Below are positions 47,601 through 55,973 of a stretch of 64,000 nucleotides of DNA, one piece after another; within the stretch, counting starts at the first letter, position 1; each line of letters begins with the position of its first letter. The stretch is from Progne subis subis. Taxonomy: Eukaryota > Chordata > Aves > Passeriformes > Hirundinidae. Where the stretch lies: assembly GCA_022316685.1 (NCBI GenBank), contig JAKJHU010001684.1:30037-94036 (forward strand). Direction: 5' to 3'. The translations under genes were made by a program, and so were the position numbers. A model generated the notes under the pieces. That model ran no database searches. It was given only the letters and a program-made list of their open reading frames with translations, and was not told the origin of the DNA.

Positions 47601-50600
47601 CCCCATTCCCGCCCCATTCCCCCCCCCCGGACCCCGATCTCCGACGCTCCCCGCGTTCCCGTCCGGCAGCGACGAGGAGCTGGAGGATTCCCGGGCGCTG
47701 CTCTACCTGCCCATCGCGCCGGAGGTGGAGGATCCCGAGGAGAACCCCTACGGGCCGCCGCCCGACGCCGTGCCCGGGGCGCTGCCCGACGAGGGGCTGG
47801 GCGCCGACCGCAAACGCCCCGGCTCCTCGGACGGGCCCCAGGCGCCCCGCAAAAAACCCAAAACCACCAACATCGAGCTCCAGGGAGTCCCCAACGACGG
47901 TGGGTGGCGGCCCGGGGGGAAACGGGGGGATCCCATCCCGGGGTTTGGGGGTTTGGGGCTTTGGGAGGGATCCCATCCCGGGGTTTGGGGCTTTGGGAGG
48001 GATCCCATCCCGGGGTTTGGGGTTTGGGAGGGATCCCATCCCGGGGTTTGGGGTTTGGGAGGGATCCCATCCCGGGGTTTGGGGGTTTGGGGCTTTGGGA
48101 GGGATCCCATCCCGGGGTTTGGGGTTTGGGAGGGATCCCATCCTGGTGTTTGGGGTTTGGGAGGGATCCCATCCCGGGGTTTGGGGGTTTGGGGAGGGAT
48201 CCCATCCCGGGGTTTGGGGGTTTGGGAGGGATCCCATCCCGGGGTTTGGGCCTTGGGAGGGATCCCATCCCGGGGTTTGGGAGGGATCCCATCCCGGGGT
48301 TTGGGGTTTGGGAGGGATCCCATCCCGGGGTTTGGGGCTTTGGGAGGGATCCCATCCCGGGGTTTGGGCTTTGGGAGGGATCCCATCCCGGGGTTTGGGG
48401 CTTTGGGAGGGATCCCATCCCAGGATTTGAGGGTTTGGGGTTTTGGAAGGGATCTCCTCACAAGGGTTTTGGGAGGGATTCAGTCCCAAGGATTTTGGGG
48501 TTTTGGGAGGGATCCAATGCCAAGCATTTTGAGATTTTGGGAGGGATCTGATCAAGGATTTCAGGTGGTCAGGAGGGATCTGATCCAGCATTTCAGGGTT
48601 TCGGGAGGGATCCAATCCCCTGTGTTTTTTCCATGAATTTCTCCTTGCTTGGGAGTTGTTCTTGCAGCAGCTTCAGAGCTCCACATTTCCCCCACACACC
48701 TCATCCCCAAATGCCCGTTTTCCCATACACTTTACACCGTACCTCACCCCAAATGCCCATTTCCCCCTCATTTCCCCCACACCTCACCCCAAATGCCCAT
48801 TTCCCCCTCATTTCCCCCACACCTCACCCCAAACCCCGCTCTCCCCTCTCTCCCAGAGGTGCACCCGCTGCTGGGCGTGAAGGGCGACGGTAAATCCAAG
48901 AAGAAGCAGGCGGGCAGGCCCAAAGGATCAAAAGGTAAAGACAAAGATTCTCCATTTAAACCGAAACTCTACAAAGGGGACAGAGGTTCTTTACCTCTGG
49001 AAGGAGCAGCCAAGGGCAAAGTGCAGGCGGAGCTGGGCCAGCCCCTGACAGGTAAGGAACCGCCGGCACCTCCGCGGTGGCCTCGCTTTGTCACCCCCGA
49101 CTCCTGAAAACCTCGCCAGCTTCCCGACATTCCTCCCTCCCCGCTCGGCTGCTGCCAAGGACAGGCAAAATCTGCATTTCTGGGGGGGTTTCCCGGTGTT
49201 TTTCTGTCAAAAACCCCCCGAGTTCTGCGCGTGGGAGAGCTGGGGAGAGGGATTTCCACCTGCTGCACCTGGAGGGGTTTGGTGGGTGCTGAGCTGCTCC
49301 TAAATTGAAATTGTTTCGATTGGTTCGGTTCCTTCCCTCGGCTCTTGCAGGAATTGTGAGATGGGCAGGACTGGGGTTGATTTTTGAGGGGAAAATGGGG
49401 TGGGGAAGGATTCTGAGTTTTGTGGGAGCTGTTCATAAATTAAAACTCATTTTAATTCCTTCAGTTCTTTCCCTCAGCTCCTTTAGAAATGAGAAAATAC
49501 CTGAATTTTGGTTGATTTTGGGGGGGAAATGGGAATGAGGAGAGATTCTGCAGTTTTGTGGGTGCTGGGAGCTGTTCATGAATTAAAACTCATTTTAATT
49601 CCTTGAGTTCCTTCCCTCAGCTCCTGCAGAAATTATAAAATATCTGGATTTTGCTTGATTTTTAGAGGGAAATGTAGGATTCTGCAGTTTTGTGGGTGCT
49701 GGGAGCTGTTAATAAATTAAAACTCATTTTAATTCCTTCAATTCCTTCCCTCAGCTCCTTTAGAAATGAGAAAATACCGGAATTTTAGTTGATTTTTGGG
49801 GGGGAAATGGGAATGGGGAAGGATTCTGCAGTTATTTTGTGCCATCATTGACAGAGCAGAGGGGAAGAAGGAGCATCAAAAAAAAAATTGAGGAAAAAAA
49901 ATCCTGGGATAAAATCCAAGAGCTGCATTTCCTAATCCCAGCTGTGCTGCAGCCCTTGAATTCCAGTTGAATTCCAGTTGAATTCCAGTTTAAACTCCCG
50001 TGGCTGCACAGCAGGAGAAATGTGGGATTTTCCTCCTTCACACTTGCTGCAAATTGGGAAAAATTGGGATTTTTCCTCCTTTTTTTGCCATATTTTGCTG
50101 TCTGCCAGGGGGTTGAATCCCAGCCTGATCTCAAACATTCCCCATTATCCAATTTCCCTTTTCTGGGGGGATTTTTTTTTAGGAAAAGCTCCTCCAGGCC
50201 CAGCACAGAGGGCTGCAGTGATGATTTTTTAAAAAGATTTTAATCCAGAACTCAGGGCTGGGATAAAATCCAGCTCCAGAGACGGATTTGGTGGATGAGA
50301 TTTTGCATTTCCTTGGTTCCAGCAGCTGCTGCCGTGGATTTTAGGCTTGCCAGGAGTGATTTATTCCCTCTTTTCCTCCCCTTCCTGCTCAGCTCCTTGC
50401 TGTTGCTTGTCCTGATCCTCGTTATTGCCAGGAATTTTTTCATGGAAAACCCTTGGGGATGTTTCTGCCTGGAAAAGTCCGGGATTGGAACAACCTCGGG
50501 TGGGATTTGCTTGGCTGGGGGGGAATTTTGGGGGATTTTCCAGGGTTTTTTGGGTGTTTTCAAGGATGGCAGGGATCACCTGGATCCTGGTTTGGAGATC

Positions 50601-52304
50601 GTTAATCTCGTGTTAATTCTTGCTTCATCGCTGCTAATTAATATAATTAACAGCAGAAATGAGAAGGGGTCGTGGCCTGGAAGCTGAACATTGGCAGTTC
50701 CCAGCAGAATTCCAATCCTTGGCTTCCAAACGTTGCTGGATCCTCGGATTTTCCGTGTTGGAAGGGGCTGGATGGGCAGGGGGTGCTCTCAGAAAAAAAG
50801 TGCTTTGATTTTTAATTAATGTTGATTTTTTTTAATTAACCCTGAACTACTGGGGGGTGCTGGCTGTATCTCTGTGCTCAGCTGCTGTTCCCAGTTCCTG
50901 GTTTTCTGTGGAGCTTGGAGTTCCTCCCTCGCTGGGAAATCCCATTCCCGATCCCTCTGGGATGTTCCAAACTCCTTTCCTGGTTTTTCTGCTCTTCCCC
51001 GCTCCTTTTCCTGTTTGGGAGGATTTTGGTGTGGATTTGCTGTTGGTGCAGGAAATCCTGGGATTTATTTCCCTGCTTTTGGCTCGGGATGAGATTTCCT
51101 GAGCCAACCTGGGAATTTGTTTTCCCCAAAAATGGCTTTAGGCTCAAATTCCACTCGGTTTTCCCATCGGCTGGAGGTGGCAGAGCTCCCTAAAAATCTG
51201 CTTTTTAGGCTTTGGGGGCATTTTCCAGGCAGGTTTGGGATGAAGGGAAAAAATTCCTGCCTGGAATGGTGAGGAGCTCCCAGAGGAATCCCTGGAAGTG
51301 TCCGAGGATTGAGGTTGGAGCATCCCGGGCTGGTGGGAGGTGTCCCTGCCCATGGAATGGGATTTCAGCTCCTTTCCCACCCACACCGTGACATTCCATG
51401 AAAAATCCACGTTTTCATGGAATTCCTGACCTCCTGCAGCCCTGAGCTGGGAGGATCCAGTGGATTCCCAGCGGATCCCAGTGCTGGGATCTCTGGAGGA
51501 GCCACATCCCTCGGCTCTTCCCAGACCCACAGAATTCCGTGGAATTCTCTCTTTCCTTTCTTCTCTTCACGCCTGGCACCTAAAAATTCCCAAAATTTTG
51601 GGCCTCCAGCTTTTCCTCGGGGTTCCAGCACGTTCCAAATTCCCATGGAATTTGGGTCCCTTTTCCCACCCTGGCTGCACGGAGTGGGAATTCTGTGAGT
51701 CCTGCAGGAACTAACCCGGGGCTGAAGCAGAATTTTCCTGGAAAAATCTTTGGGATTTCCGTGTGGGAGCTGCGTGCCCGGGACTGGGATTAATTCTCTT
51801 GTGCCTGCTGGCAGAAAACGTTAAAATCAGATTTTTGTGTTAAACTCAGCTTTTTTTTTTTTTTTTAAAACAAAAAGAGCAGTTCCATCATTTTTACAGT
51901 TTGGAATAAATTCCTCCGCTCCGGCCTCACCCAGGCTTAGGTGGAGCTCGATTTCCTTGGGTTTTGCTCGGAAATTTTGGGAATTAGAGATTATTTGGGC
52001 ACCAGGTAAGTTTGGGAATAAAGAATCCCTGATCCTCCCAGATTCTCCACGAAATCCCAGAGCTGTCCACGAGCAGCCTCTTGGTGCTGAAATTTTGAGG
52101 TTTTTAGCTACAAAAATCTCACCCTCTCCCATTTTTTCCCTGCCGTCTCCCGGGTTGTTTTTTTTTATTTCCCCTGCATTTCCCTTTTTTTTCCCTGCTC
52201 CTTTCGGGGCTCTCTGGTTTCTGGGAGCCTCTGGACGGGGCTGGACACTCATTTTCCCGTCTCTGCTCTCTTTAGCAGGTGGTGCAATCTCAGAGTTGCT
52301 ATGA
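35625..52304 (+). CDS. RBBP5: RBBP5, retinoblastoma-binding protein 5 (complete, 14 coding exons)
   Basis: Exons: 35625-35643, 36145-36170, 36314-36486, 37368-37508, 38430-38592, 39513-39622, 39761-39880, 41114-41267, 41669-41740, 42094-42211, 43534-43603, 47670-47899, 48857-49051, 52276-52304. All joins hold frame: 539 codons plus TGA (human 538). RBBP5 is a nuclear WD40 scaffold of the WDR5-RBBP5-ASH2L-DPY30 module that activates MLL/SET1 H3K4 methyltransferases. Seen here: the beta-propeller (about residues 1-325; for example NRWGTLLAVGCNDGRIVIWD, LVSASTDNIVSQWDVLSGDC, YIVAGSARQHALYIWE), the acidic MLL/ASH2L-activating segment (ENVEYEERESEFDIEDEDKS), the WDR5-binding motif EEVDVTSVDP, and the basic tail PKGSKGKDKDSPFKPKLYKG ending AISELL. 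Coding sequence is very conserved, unlike the repeat-choked introns. One extra serine (GDRGSLPLEG) explains the added residue. Confidence 0.97.
36145..36170 (+). CDS. RBBP5: RBBP5 coding exon 2 (26-bp microexon)
   Basis: Encodes ESFGQNYPE across the junction; acceptor CTTCCTCTGCAG, donor GTAACC. Confidence 0.93.
36314..36486 (+). CDS. RBBP5: RBBP5 coding exon 3
   Basis: EADGTLDCISMALTCTFNRW to HIHPVCSL plus two bases; donor GTGAGC. Confidence 0.95.
36770..36960 (+). mobile_element. CR1-like 3' end
   Basis: GGGATTCTTCCCTGGGAGGG, GAATCTGTGGTTGTTCTGTC, GGGAGTGTCCCAGCCTGGGA and CCAACCCAGACCATTCCATG in RBBP5 intron 3. Confidence 0.75.
37020..37355 (+). repeat. 55-bp array of 3'-splice-site-like units
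   Basis: Each unit holds CTCCTTTCCCCCCTGGCAG followed by AGTTTTAAGGAATAACTCTG. AG dinucleotides fall at 37037, 37100, 37155, 37210, 37265 and 37320 (spacing 63, then 55 four times). The true exon 4 acceptor (TGTGCCGCAG, exon from 37368) is just downstream. Confidence 0.92.
37368..37508 (+). CDS. RBBP5: RBBP5 coding exon 4
   Basis: WSRDGHKLVSASTDNIVSQW, DVLSGDCDQRFRFPSPILKV and QYHPRD plus two bases; donor GTAAGT. Confidence 0.95.
37509..38429 (+). other. RBBP5 intron 4
   Basis: 37780-38345 is a tandem repeat of about 66 bp (GTGGAAATCCTTTTCCAAGA, then CTGAATTCCTCCATCCATCT and CAATGCTTTGCTTTGCTGTA), about nine copies. Flanks are unique. Confidence 0.85.
38430..38592 (+). CDS. RBBP5: RBBP5 coding exon 5
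   Basis: RVLVCPMKSAPVMLTLSDSK, HVVLPVDDDSDLNVVASFDR and RGEYIYTGNAKGK; donor GTCAGC. Confidence 0.95.
38593..39512 (+). other. RBBP5 intron 5 with 20-bp G-rich minisatellite
   Basis: 38770-39280 is an array of GGGGTTTGGGGAACAGGGAG (20 bp, about 25 copies), strongly G-rich on the transcribed RNA. The rest is unique; acceptor TCAATCTTCAG. Confidence 0.9.
39513..39622 (+). CDS. RBBP5: RBBP5 coding exon 6
   Basis: ILVLKTDSQDLVASFRVTTG, TSNTTAIKSIEFARKG plus two bases; the first part reads TCTTGGTCTTAAAAACAG and is much less GC-rich than neighbouring exons. Confidence 0.95.
39761..39880 (+). CDS. RBBP5: RBBP5 coding exon 7
   Basis: SCFLINTADRIIRVYDGREI, LTCGRDGEPEPMQKLQDLVN; donor GTGAGG. Confidence 0.95.
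39881..41113 (+). other. RBBP5 intron 7 with 20-21-bp minisatellite
   Basis: 39890-40790 is an array of GGGGGACAGGAATGGATCTG and GACAGGTGAGAGGCACAGGA, about 40 short units, again purine- and G-rich on the RNA. Units carrying AGGTGAGAG are good matches to a 5' splice site. 40800-41113 is unique, acceptor TCTGGCCGCAG. Confidence 0.88.
41114..41267 (+). CDS. RBBP5: RBBP5 coding exon 8
   Basis: TPWKKCCFSGDGEYIVAGSA, RQHALYIWEKSIGNLVKILH, GTRGELLLDVA; donor GTGAGG. Confidence 0.96.
41268..41668 (+). repeat. RBBP5 intron 8, filled by a short tandem repeat
   Basis: From 41300 to 41650 the intron is GGGGGTTTGGGGTTCAAACT plus GCCCCTGTTxCA-type units, about 10 copies, some with a CGGTTCCCTTTGCTCA insert. 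Acceptor TCTCTCCGCCAG. Confidence 0.88.
41669..41740 (+). CDS. RBBP5: RBBP5 coding exon 9
   Basis: 24 codons, WHPVRPIIASISSGVVSIWA then QNQV; closes the beta-propeller. Donor GTGGGT. Confidence 0.96.
41780..41965 (+). mobile_element. CR1-like 3' tail
   Basis: GGAAGGTCCCAGGTGGGCTTGG, GAGCAGCCTGGGATAGG and an ending like CR1 in RBBP5 intron 9; heavily diverged. Confidence 0.5.
42094..42211 (+). CDS. RBBP5: RBBP5 coding exon 10
   Basis: Acceptor is a T(14) run plus AAG. Encodes ENWSAFAPDFKELDENVEYE, ERESEFDIEDEDKSEPEQT plus one base; the acidic activation segment. Donor GTGCTG. Confidence 0.95.
42212..43533 (+). other. RBBP5 intron 10
   Basis: 42410-43440 is an AT-rich degenerate array based on TTTTGTGCTTTAATATGAAT and TATTTTAGGGGGATTTTTGT. 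Many units end TTTTAGG, resembling 3' splice sites. The real acceptor is CCCGGCTCCAG at 43523-43533. Confidence 0.85.
43534..43603 (+). CDS. RBBP5: RBBP5 coding exon 11 (WDR5-binding motif)
   Basis: GADAAEDEEVDVTSVDPIAA then FCS plus two bases; donor GTGCCG. Contains the EEVDVTSV motif that docks on WDR5. Confidence 0.96.
43680..46040. repeat. 61-bp minisatellite, about 38 copies
   Basis: The unit contains CAAAAATTTCGTTATAAAAC, CCAAAATTCCCTCTGTCAAC and CACAAAATTCCCGTTATAAA. Spacing is exactly 61 bp (43982, 44043, 44104). Copies differ by one or a few bases (CTGTCAACC versus CTGTGAACC; TCGTT versus TCATT), so the array is young or homogenised. 46040-46480 holds decayed units. Confidence 0.96.
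46480..47640. repeat. About 21-bp C-rich minisatellite
   Basis: Units of CCCCATTCCCAACCCCAAAC and CCATTCCACACCCCAAAATT, about 55 copies, with little G on the plus strand. It ends in CATTCCCGCCC units close to exon 12. Confidence 0.94.
47670..47899 (+). CDS. RBBP5: RBBP5 coding exon 12
   Basis: SDEELEDSRALLYLPIAPEV, EDPEENPYGPPPDAVPGALP, then KKPKTTNIELQGVPND; donor GTGGGT. The middle (LPDEGLGADRKRPGSSDGPQ) is the least conserved part. Confidence 0.95.
47900..48856 (+). repeat. RBBP5 intron 12, about 30-bp minisatellite
   Basis: 47930-48640: GGGATCCCATCCCGGGGTTT plus GGGxTTTGGGA, about 20 copies, decaying downstream. 48690-48840: about four copies of CACCTCACCCCAAATGCCCA then TTTCCCCCTCATTTCCC. 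Acceptor CTCTCTCCCAG. Confidence 0.9.
48857..49051 (+). CDS. RBBP5: RBBP5 coding exon 13
   Basis: EVHPLLGVKGDGKSKKKQAG, RPKGSKGKDKDSPFKPKLYK, then AKGKVQAELGQPLT plus one base; donor GTAAGG. Confidence 0.96.
49052..52275 (+). other. RBBP5 intron 13
   Basis: Mostly unique. A unit of about 130-140 bp (TTAAAACTCATTTTAATTCC, TTCCCTCAGCTCCT, GAGAAAAT) is repeated about four times at 49280-49830. A plus-strand CR1 tail lies at about 51210-51400. No coding or RNA signal seen. Confidence 0.75.
51210..51400 (+). mobile_element. CR1-like 3' tail
   Basis: TGGTGAGGAGCTCCCAGAGG, AATCCCTGGAAGTGTCCGAG, then GGTGTCCCTGCCCATGGAAT and TTTCCCACCCACACC follow CR1 order in a diverged form. Confidence 0.65.
52276..52304 (+). 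CDS. RBBP5: RBBP5 coding exon 14 (last)
   Basis: From 52276, CAGGTGGTGCA joins exon 13 to read TAGGAISELL then TGA (52302-52304), identical to the human C-terminus. An alternative acceptor CAG three bases downstream (exon from 52279) would drop one alanine. Confidence 0.94.
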
Positions 52305-53759
52305 AGACTCTTCCCTTCTCCCCCTGTCTCCTTTCCTCTCTCGGCTCCCCCCCGGCGTGGAAACGCTGGAATTCTCGCTGGAATTCTCGGTCGGGACTGG
52401 CGCAGACTGAATTCCGTGGATTCGGGGGGTGATGTGGGGCAGGAGTGACTCTGCCGGAGGGAGCGGCCCCCGTCCCCCGCTGCCTCCGCACGGATCGGGC
52501 GCGGGGAGCGCTCCCACCCAGCTCCAGCCGGGAATTTCGGGACAGATCCTGGCCCCGAGCGAGCCCAGCCCCTTCCCTGCCGCTCCAGAGCCTCTCCACC
52601 TTTATCTCCCAAAGCCTCTCATCATTCCCGGATGGAAGGACGCCCCAGAGCGGGAATTTGGGTTCCTGACTGCATCCTGCAAAGTTCCCCGTTTCCAGCT
52701 GGGAATTCCCAGCTCTGAGCCCCTCCCTGCCCGGCTTCTCCCGGGTGACAGGATCGGGGTGGAGCCGCTGAGCCCAGCCCGGATTTTCAGGAATTCCCGG
52801 TGGGATGTGAGGAACTGAGGCCCCTCTGGAATCTGCCGTGGGTTTGTGTTTATTTCTCCCGCTCTGCCCGTGGCAGAAGGAGCAGCTTTAGGAAAAAAAA
52901 CTCATTTTCCAGTGGTTTTATTTTTCCCAGCCTGTGATTCCCAAAGCTCTGCTGGGATTCCCTCCTGTCCTTTCCAGTGGTTTTGTTCCTCCTCTTTCCT
53001 GGGAAATGCTCCTCCAGGAATATCCCGGCTCCTCCTTCACTGGGAGATAAATTAAAACTTTTTTTTCTTTTTTTTTTTTTTTCTCTCGGAACTGAAACAG
53101 AACTTTTCCGAAGGGTTTCTGTTTTTCCCACTTCTGGGTTAAAATTGGGAGCTGGCAGCTGATTCCCAACCTTTTATTCCTTCAGGATTTCCCGTAGGAA
53201 TGGGAATGGCACTTCCCCTGTCCAGCACCCACAGCCTGGCGCCTCTTCTCCCACACCAACCTCCTGATAAAAGGAAATTTCATTCCTAAATCCCTTTTTT
53301 ATGTTGTTTTTTTGGGTTTTTTTTCCCCCAGACTTAGGAGTTTCATTGCTCTGGGTGTTCCCTCTGGTGGAATTACTGGGATTATCAGGAGGTGTTTGAA
53401 TTCCCTGGCTGGAAAGCAGGGAGGGAGCTGTGCAGGGGTGGATCCGCAGCCAGAGCTGCAGATCAGAAAACGAGGAGAGAGGAAACTTTTGGAAATCAAG
53501 AGGTTTTGAAATCCTTCAAAACTTGACGTTTTCATTCCCAGCTTTGGGGACGTTTGGGTTCATTTCGGGGAATTTATGACCAGGAGTGTAAAAATTCCTT
53601 TGTTTTTTTGTTCTTTTTGCTCGTGGGGTGACTCTGCCGTGCCAAAGCCTCCCCGGGCCTGAGCCCCCGAATTCCAAGGGCAGGGGCCGAGGCTCTGCAG
53701 GATGGATGAAAGCCTGGAATTGCCCCAAACCCAGCGTTCCCTCTGTACAGTGTAAATGC

Positions 53760-54405
53760 CCTGCCCTTGTTTATTCCCATCCTTCTGTTCCCGCCTTCGT
53801 TTTATTCCCTGCTTTATTCCCATCCTTATTTTATTTCCTGCTTTGTTCCCATCCTTCTTTATTCTCATCTTTATTTCCCAGTTTATTCCCATCTTTATTT
53901 TATTTCCCGGTTTATTCCCATCTTTATTTTATTCCCTGCTTTATTCCCATCCTTATTTTATTCCCTGCTTTGTTCCCATCCTTCTTTATTCTCATCTTTA
54001 TTTCCCGGTTTATTCCCATCTTTATTTTATTTCCTGCTTTATTCCCATCCTTATTCTATTCCCTGCTTTATTCCCATTCTTATTTTATTTCCTGCTTTGT
54101 TTCCATCCTTCTTTCCTGCTTTAGTCTCATCTTTATTTCCTAGTTTATTCCCATCCTTGTTCTATTCCCTGCTTTATTCCCATCCTTATTTTATTTCCCG
54201 GGTTATTCCCATCCGTATTTTATTTCCTGCTTTGTTCCCATCCTTATTTTATTTTATTTTATTCCCAATCTTATTTTCTTTCCTGCTTCATTCCCACCAT
54301 TATTTTATTTCTCACTTTGTTCCCACCTTGGTTGTATTTCCTGTTTTATTCCCGCCCTTATTTTATTTCCCGGGTTATTCCCGTCCCTGTTTTATTCCCG
54401 TGTTT
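53760..54405. repeat. About 29-bp repeat in RBBP5 3' UTR
   Basis: TTATTCCCATCCTTATTTTA plus TTTCCTGCT units, about 22 copies, pyrimidine-rich on the plus strand. It ends just before the poly(A) signal. Confidence 0.9.
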
Positions 54406-54454
54406 TGTACGACGTCGGATCAGCTCCTGCCGCGGTGGTGGTTCTGTGTTTGTA

Positions 54455-54460
54455 AATAAA
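54455..54460 (+). terminator. RBBP5 poly(A) signal
   Basis: AATAAA in the context TTTGTAAATAAAGAGG, 2.15 kb after the stop codon. Confidence 0.6.
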
Positions 54461-54480
54461 GAGGTACCTTCCATTTCCTA

Positions 54481-55970
54481 AAACCCACGGGGAAATCTTG
54501 GCTTTTTCCATGGAAAACTCGGGCGTTTCTGTCACGCTGCGGTTCGGGAATCTTTCGGAGACGGTTTTTAGGGAATTTTTGGTTTTATTGGAGGGAGAGG
54601 AGCAAATCTGGAGTAGAGCCAAACCCTGAGTGCTCAGAGAATGGGATTCCAGGAGAATTCCATCCCTGGAAGTGTCCCAGGCCGGGCTGGATGGGCTTTG
54701 GAGCATCCTGGGATTTGAGGTCCTTCCCACCCAAAGCAGTCTGGAATTCCCTGAGTGCGCTCGGAGCCGGGCTGGGAAAGGAGCAGGGAGGGGATTGGGG
54801 GTGGAAAATCCTCCTGGATTTGGGAATTCTTCGGTTCCGTTTAAGGAGTGCGAGAAGGGGAGTGGATCCGGATGTTCGTTACGAGCGGGAGAACTCGGCC
54901 AACCCAAATCCCTGTGGGAATCCAGGGATACCAGTCAGGAGGCTCTGATTATTATGGGATGCCTTTTCCATGAAACTGTGGTCGCAAACTATGGAGAGCG
55001 TGGTTCCATAGAGCTGGGGGGGTTCTGGATTTTCCAGGGAAGGACACTGCAGCAGTGCACTTAGATTGTGGGGATGCCTGAGACCGCGTGGATCCCACCG
55101 GAATCTCCTCTCCGAGCGTTTTCCTGGGATAGCAGCGTGGGAACGATTCCACCAGCAGAGGTTTGGGGTGGGATCCCTCGGGAATGAGGGCTCTGGGAGC
55201 TCTGCCAACTCCTGTGGCTCCTTCCAAGGCTGGGAGTTCTATCCAGAGCCTCTCCCGGAGCTTCCAGAGCCCTCAGCTCCCAGGATTTGCTCGGCCTTCC
55301 CTGAGGTTCTTCCTTGGAATGTTTGGGGCTGCTGAGGCCCGGCTGTGACATCAGAGCTGCTCCCATGGGAACAGCTCCAGGGCCCGGTGTGGACACGGAG
55401 TGACCGGAGCAAGCCAGCTCAGACCGCCCTGGATTCCTGTGGATCAGCCCAAGCAGAGGTTGGAAAGTTGGGGTTGGATTCGGGGAGCTCCAGACTCCGG
55501 GATCTGTTTGTATAAGTCAGGATTGGACGGGGCCTCCATGAGGAATTGGGATTTTGGGATTTCCTCACGCTCCACAGCGTTATTTGGGAGGCCCCGGCAG
55601 GAATTCCTGCTGGAAATGTGGAGTTTGGTGGGAAGATGGAACTGGAGCTGCTCCTTTTCCAGTGGAAATCCATCTAAAATAACCTGGGAAGTCTTACAGG
55701 GAGGGGAGAATTTCACTCTTGGATTTCCAAACACACCCCGAACTGATGGAATTTGGGCAGACTTGGATCGGATCCAATGGATCAGAACATCCTGCTGTCC
55801 TGTTCGAAGATCATTCCCGCTGGAATTCCTGGAATTCCCGCTGTGCTGGGTCCAGTAACAGCCTTGCTGTGTGTTCTTTCAGTTGTGCCTCCGCTCCACA
55901 TCCGGGAGGATTTTCCCAGGGTGGAAGGATTAGATCTGGGCGGGATGTCAGAGACATCCCGAACATTCCC
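54481..55970. other. RBBP5-TMEM81 intergenic region
   Basis: A short CR1-like tail near 54620-54745 (CCATCCCTGGAAGTGTCCCA, CCGGGCTGGATGGGCTTTGG). Otherwise unique, with no coding support. GTGTTCTTTCAG at 55871-55882 looks like a 3' splice site and could border a TMEM81 5' UTR exon. Confidence 0.6.
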
Positions 55971-55973
55971 GGG

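Larger units (their letters stand above)
43604..47669 (+). other. RBBP5 intron 11, almost entirely tandem repeat
   Basis: Two arrays (43680-46040 and 46480-47640) are joined by their decayed relatives (46040-46480). The acceptor CCCGTCCGGCAG is at the very end. Large ORFs on both strands in this interval are repeat artefacts. Confidence 0.9.
52305..54480 (+). other. RBBP5 3' UTR (extent inferred)
   Basis: Non-coding. It includes a tandem repeat at 53760-54400. AATAAA at 54455-54460 is the best poly(A) signal. Confidence 0.65.

Noticed and set aside
46447..48636. Very long open frames on both strands (about 690-720 codons)
   Set aside because: They coincide with the 21-bp and 30-bp minisatellites and with RBBP5 exon 12 read in its own and other frames; composition is repeat-driven, on both strands, with no family similarity.
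53628..54459. 230-codon frame rich in FPSLFYSLLYSHP, resembling membrane segments
   Set aside because: Produced by the TTATTCCCATCC repeat in the RBBP5 3' UTR.
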